From contig CAVYXZ010000008.1 in assembly GCA_963772595.1 (NCBI GenBank), forward strand, positions 62,001 through 126,000: DNA of 64,000 nt. Direction: 5' to 3'. Position 1 is the stretch's first letter; each line of letters opens with the position of its first letter. This DNA is from CAVYXZ01 sp963772595. Its GTDB lineage: Bacteria > Chloroflexota > Anaerolineae > Aggregatilineales > Phototrophicaceae. A program made the position numbers and the translations under genes. Shown piece after piece: positions 63,374 to 64,000 of this stretch. The notes under the pieces are model-generated. The model was not told where the DNA came from, did no database searches, and was given only the letters and a program-made list of their open reading frames with translations.

Positions 63374-64000
63374 TCAGATCGCCTGCATCATTTTCGGCAT
63401 CATGCGGACCAGGGCCTCGGTCAGTTCATCGACGTTGACCGGCTTGCCCAGAAATTCATCGGCACCCGCCCCCAGGGCCTGACTGCGCTGGAAGCCGCCG
63501 GTCGCGCTGGAGATCGCCAACAGCGGGAGCGCTTTACGCGCGCTGCGCCGGGTGTTGATGAAGTTCGCCACCTGGACACCGTCCATATCCGAGAGCATCA
63601 GGTCCAGCAGGACGGCATCCGGCAGTTCATGCTGCAAGAGGCCCATCGCCAGCAAACCCGTCGTGGCGAGGCTGACGCGGAACCCGGCCTGCTCCAGGAT
63701 CATCGAGAGGACGCTGGCGGTGTCTTTGTCTTCCTCAATGAGGAGGATATGCTGGCCGCTGCCGATGGTGGGCACGGTATCCTGGGCGCTGCGCACCAGC
63801 GGCACTACGCTGAACAGCACCTGCACGCTCAGCCGCCCGAAGGTGAGTTCATCGCCATGCCGCAGGCGGTAGGGCTGATCCGGCTTCAACGCCAGGCCGT
63901 TGAGCTGGGTGCCGTTGGCGCTGCCCAGATCCTTGACCATGATCGTGTTGTCCTGGGCCAGCATCACCGCATGTTTGCGGGAGACCCCCTGTACGTGCGC
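63374..64000 (-). CDS. FHA-receiver response-regulator protein (partial, runs off right edge)
   Basis: The frame is open to base 64000 on the minus strand. It enters in the middle of an FHA domain (HVQGVSRKHAVML, then VKDLGSANGTQLNG), retaining the SR-H and NG residues of the phosphothreonine site. A linker leads to a receiver domain: acidic pair in LLIEEDKDTAS, phospho-acceptor Asp in DAVLLDLMLSD, and Lys in EFLGKPV. There is no DNA-binding output after the receiver. It could couple kinase phosphorylation (FHA) to two-component input. The N-terminus is outside the window. Confidence 0.85.
   Translation of the reverse strand, partial: AHVQGVSRKHAVMLAQDNTIMVKDLGSANGTQLNGLALKPDQPYRLRHGDELTFGRLSVQVLFSVVPLVRSAQDTVPTIGSGQHILLIEEDKDTASVLSMILEQAGFRVSLATTGLLAMGLLQHELPDAVLLDLMLSDMDGVQVANFINTRRSARKALPLLAISSATGGFQRSQALGAGADEFLGKPVNVDELTEALVRMMPKMMQAI

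Overview
This 64 kb window looks like chromosomal DNA from a high-GC member of the Chloroflexota, probably Anaerolineae-like. That is an inference from gene content: Ser/Thr kinase-STAND-WD40 proteins, FHA and TIR fusions, Thr/Pro-rich linkers in exported proteins, a Flp-type pilin, GldA/F/G-like ABC genes with a DUF4340 partner, DUF4058, and many dispersed palindromic repeats. No rRNA, tRNA or CRISPR array was recognised. About thirty apparent single-base frameshifts interrupt otherwise conserved genes, which points to an incompletely polished (perhaps metagenomic) assembly. Such genes are annotated over their full span with the break noted.

Layout. 0-7 kb: MOSC-domain protein and trpS, a Flp-type pilin, tagaturonate epimerase (uxaE), a small membrane protein, and an overlapping ada-alkA alkylation-repair pair. 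6.7-12.6 kb: an MFS transporter, two large membrane glycosyltransferases and a secreted sugar-dehydrogenase-like beta-propeller. 12.7-18.7 kb: a cassette of lipoprotein, two tandem membrane AAA+ FtsH-like proteins and a CoxE-like VWA protein; the second FtsH-like protein has lost the catalytic Glu of HExxH. 18.7-27 kb: serine hydrolase, sugar-phosphate isomerase, Crp-type regulator, exported WD40-SH3 protein, GAF/PAS histidine kinase and an FHA-FHA-TIR protein. 27-31.5 kb: a Gld-type ABC export locus. 31.5-36.9 kb: an IS4-type transposase fragment between palindromes, a third membrane glycosyltransferase, a LysM-M23 peptidase and an enolase-superfamily enzyme. 36.9-43.7 kb: a 1474-residue kinase-ATPase-WD40 protein facing a VIT-VWA exported protein.

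43.7-54.5 kb: a broken DUF433/DUF5615 toxin-antitoxin pair, a flippase-like membrane protein, a methylase, a fourth membrane glycosyltransferase, and two TIR-TPR paralogues. The paralogues bracket a UGT-type glycosyltransferase and an oligogalacturonate lyase whose 3' end is duplicated around an AT-richer small gene. 54.6-60.9 kb: an envelope-glycan cluster (two GT2, two GT4, a methyltransferase) with DUF4058. 61-64 kb: a MefA-like MFS exporter behind what reads as a leader-peptide transcription attenuator, a YceI-family protein and an FHA-receiver protein cut by the window edge.

Themes: surface glycan synthesis with membrane-embedded glycosyltransferases; pectin/galacturonate use (lyase plus uxaE); and dense signalling through FHA, TIR, kinase, WD40 and VWA modules. 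The strongest candidates for something undescribed are the FtsH/pseudo-FtsH/VWA cassette (12.7-18.7 kb), the attenuator at 61.0-61.2 kb, and the 3'-end duplication around the small gene at 51.5-52.2 kb.
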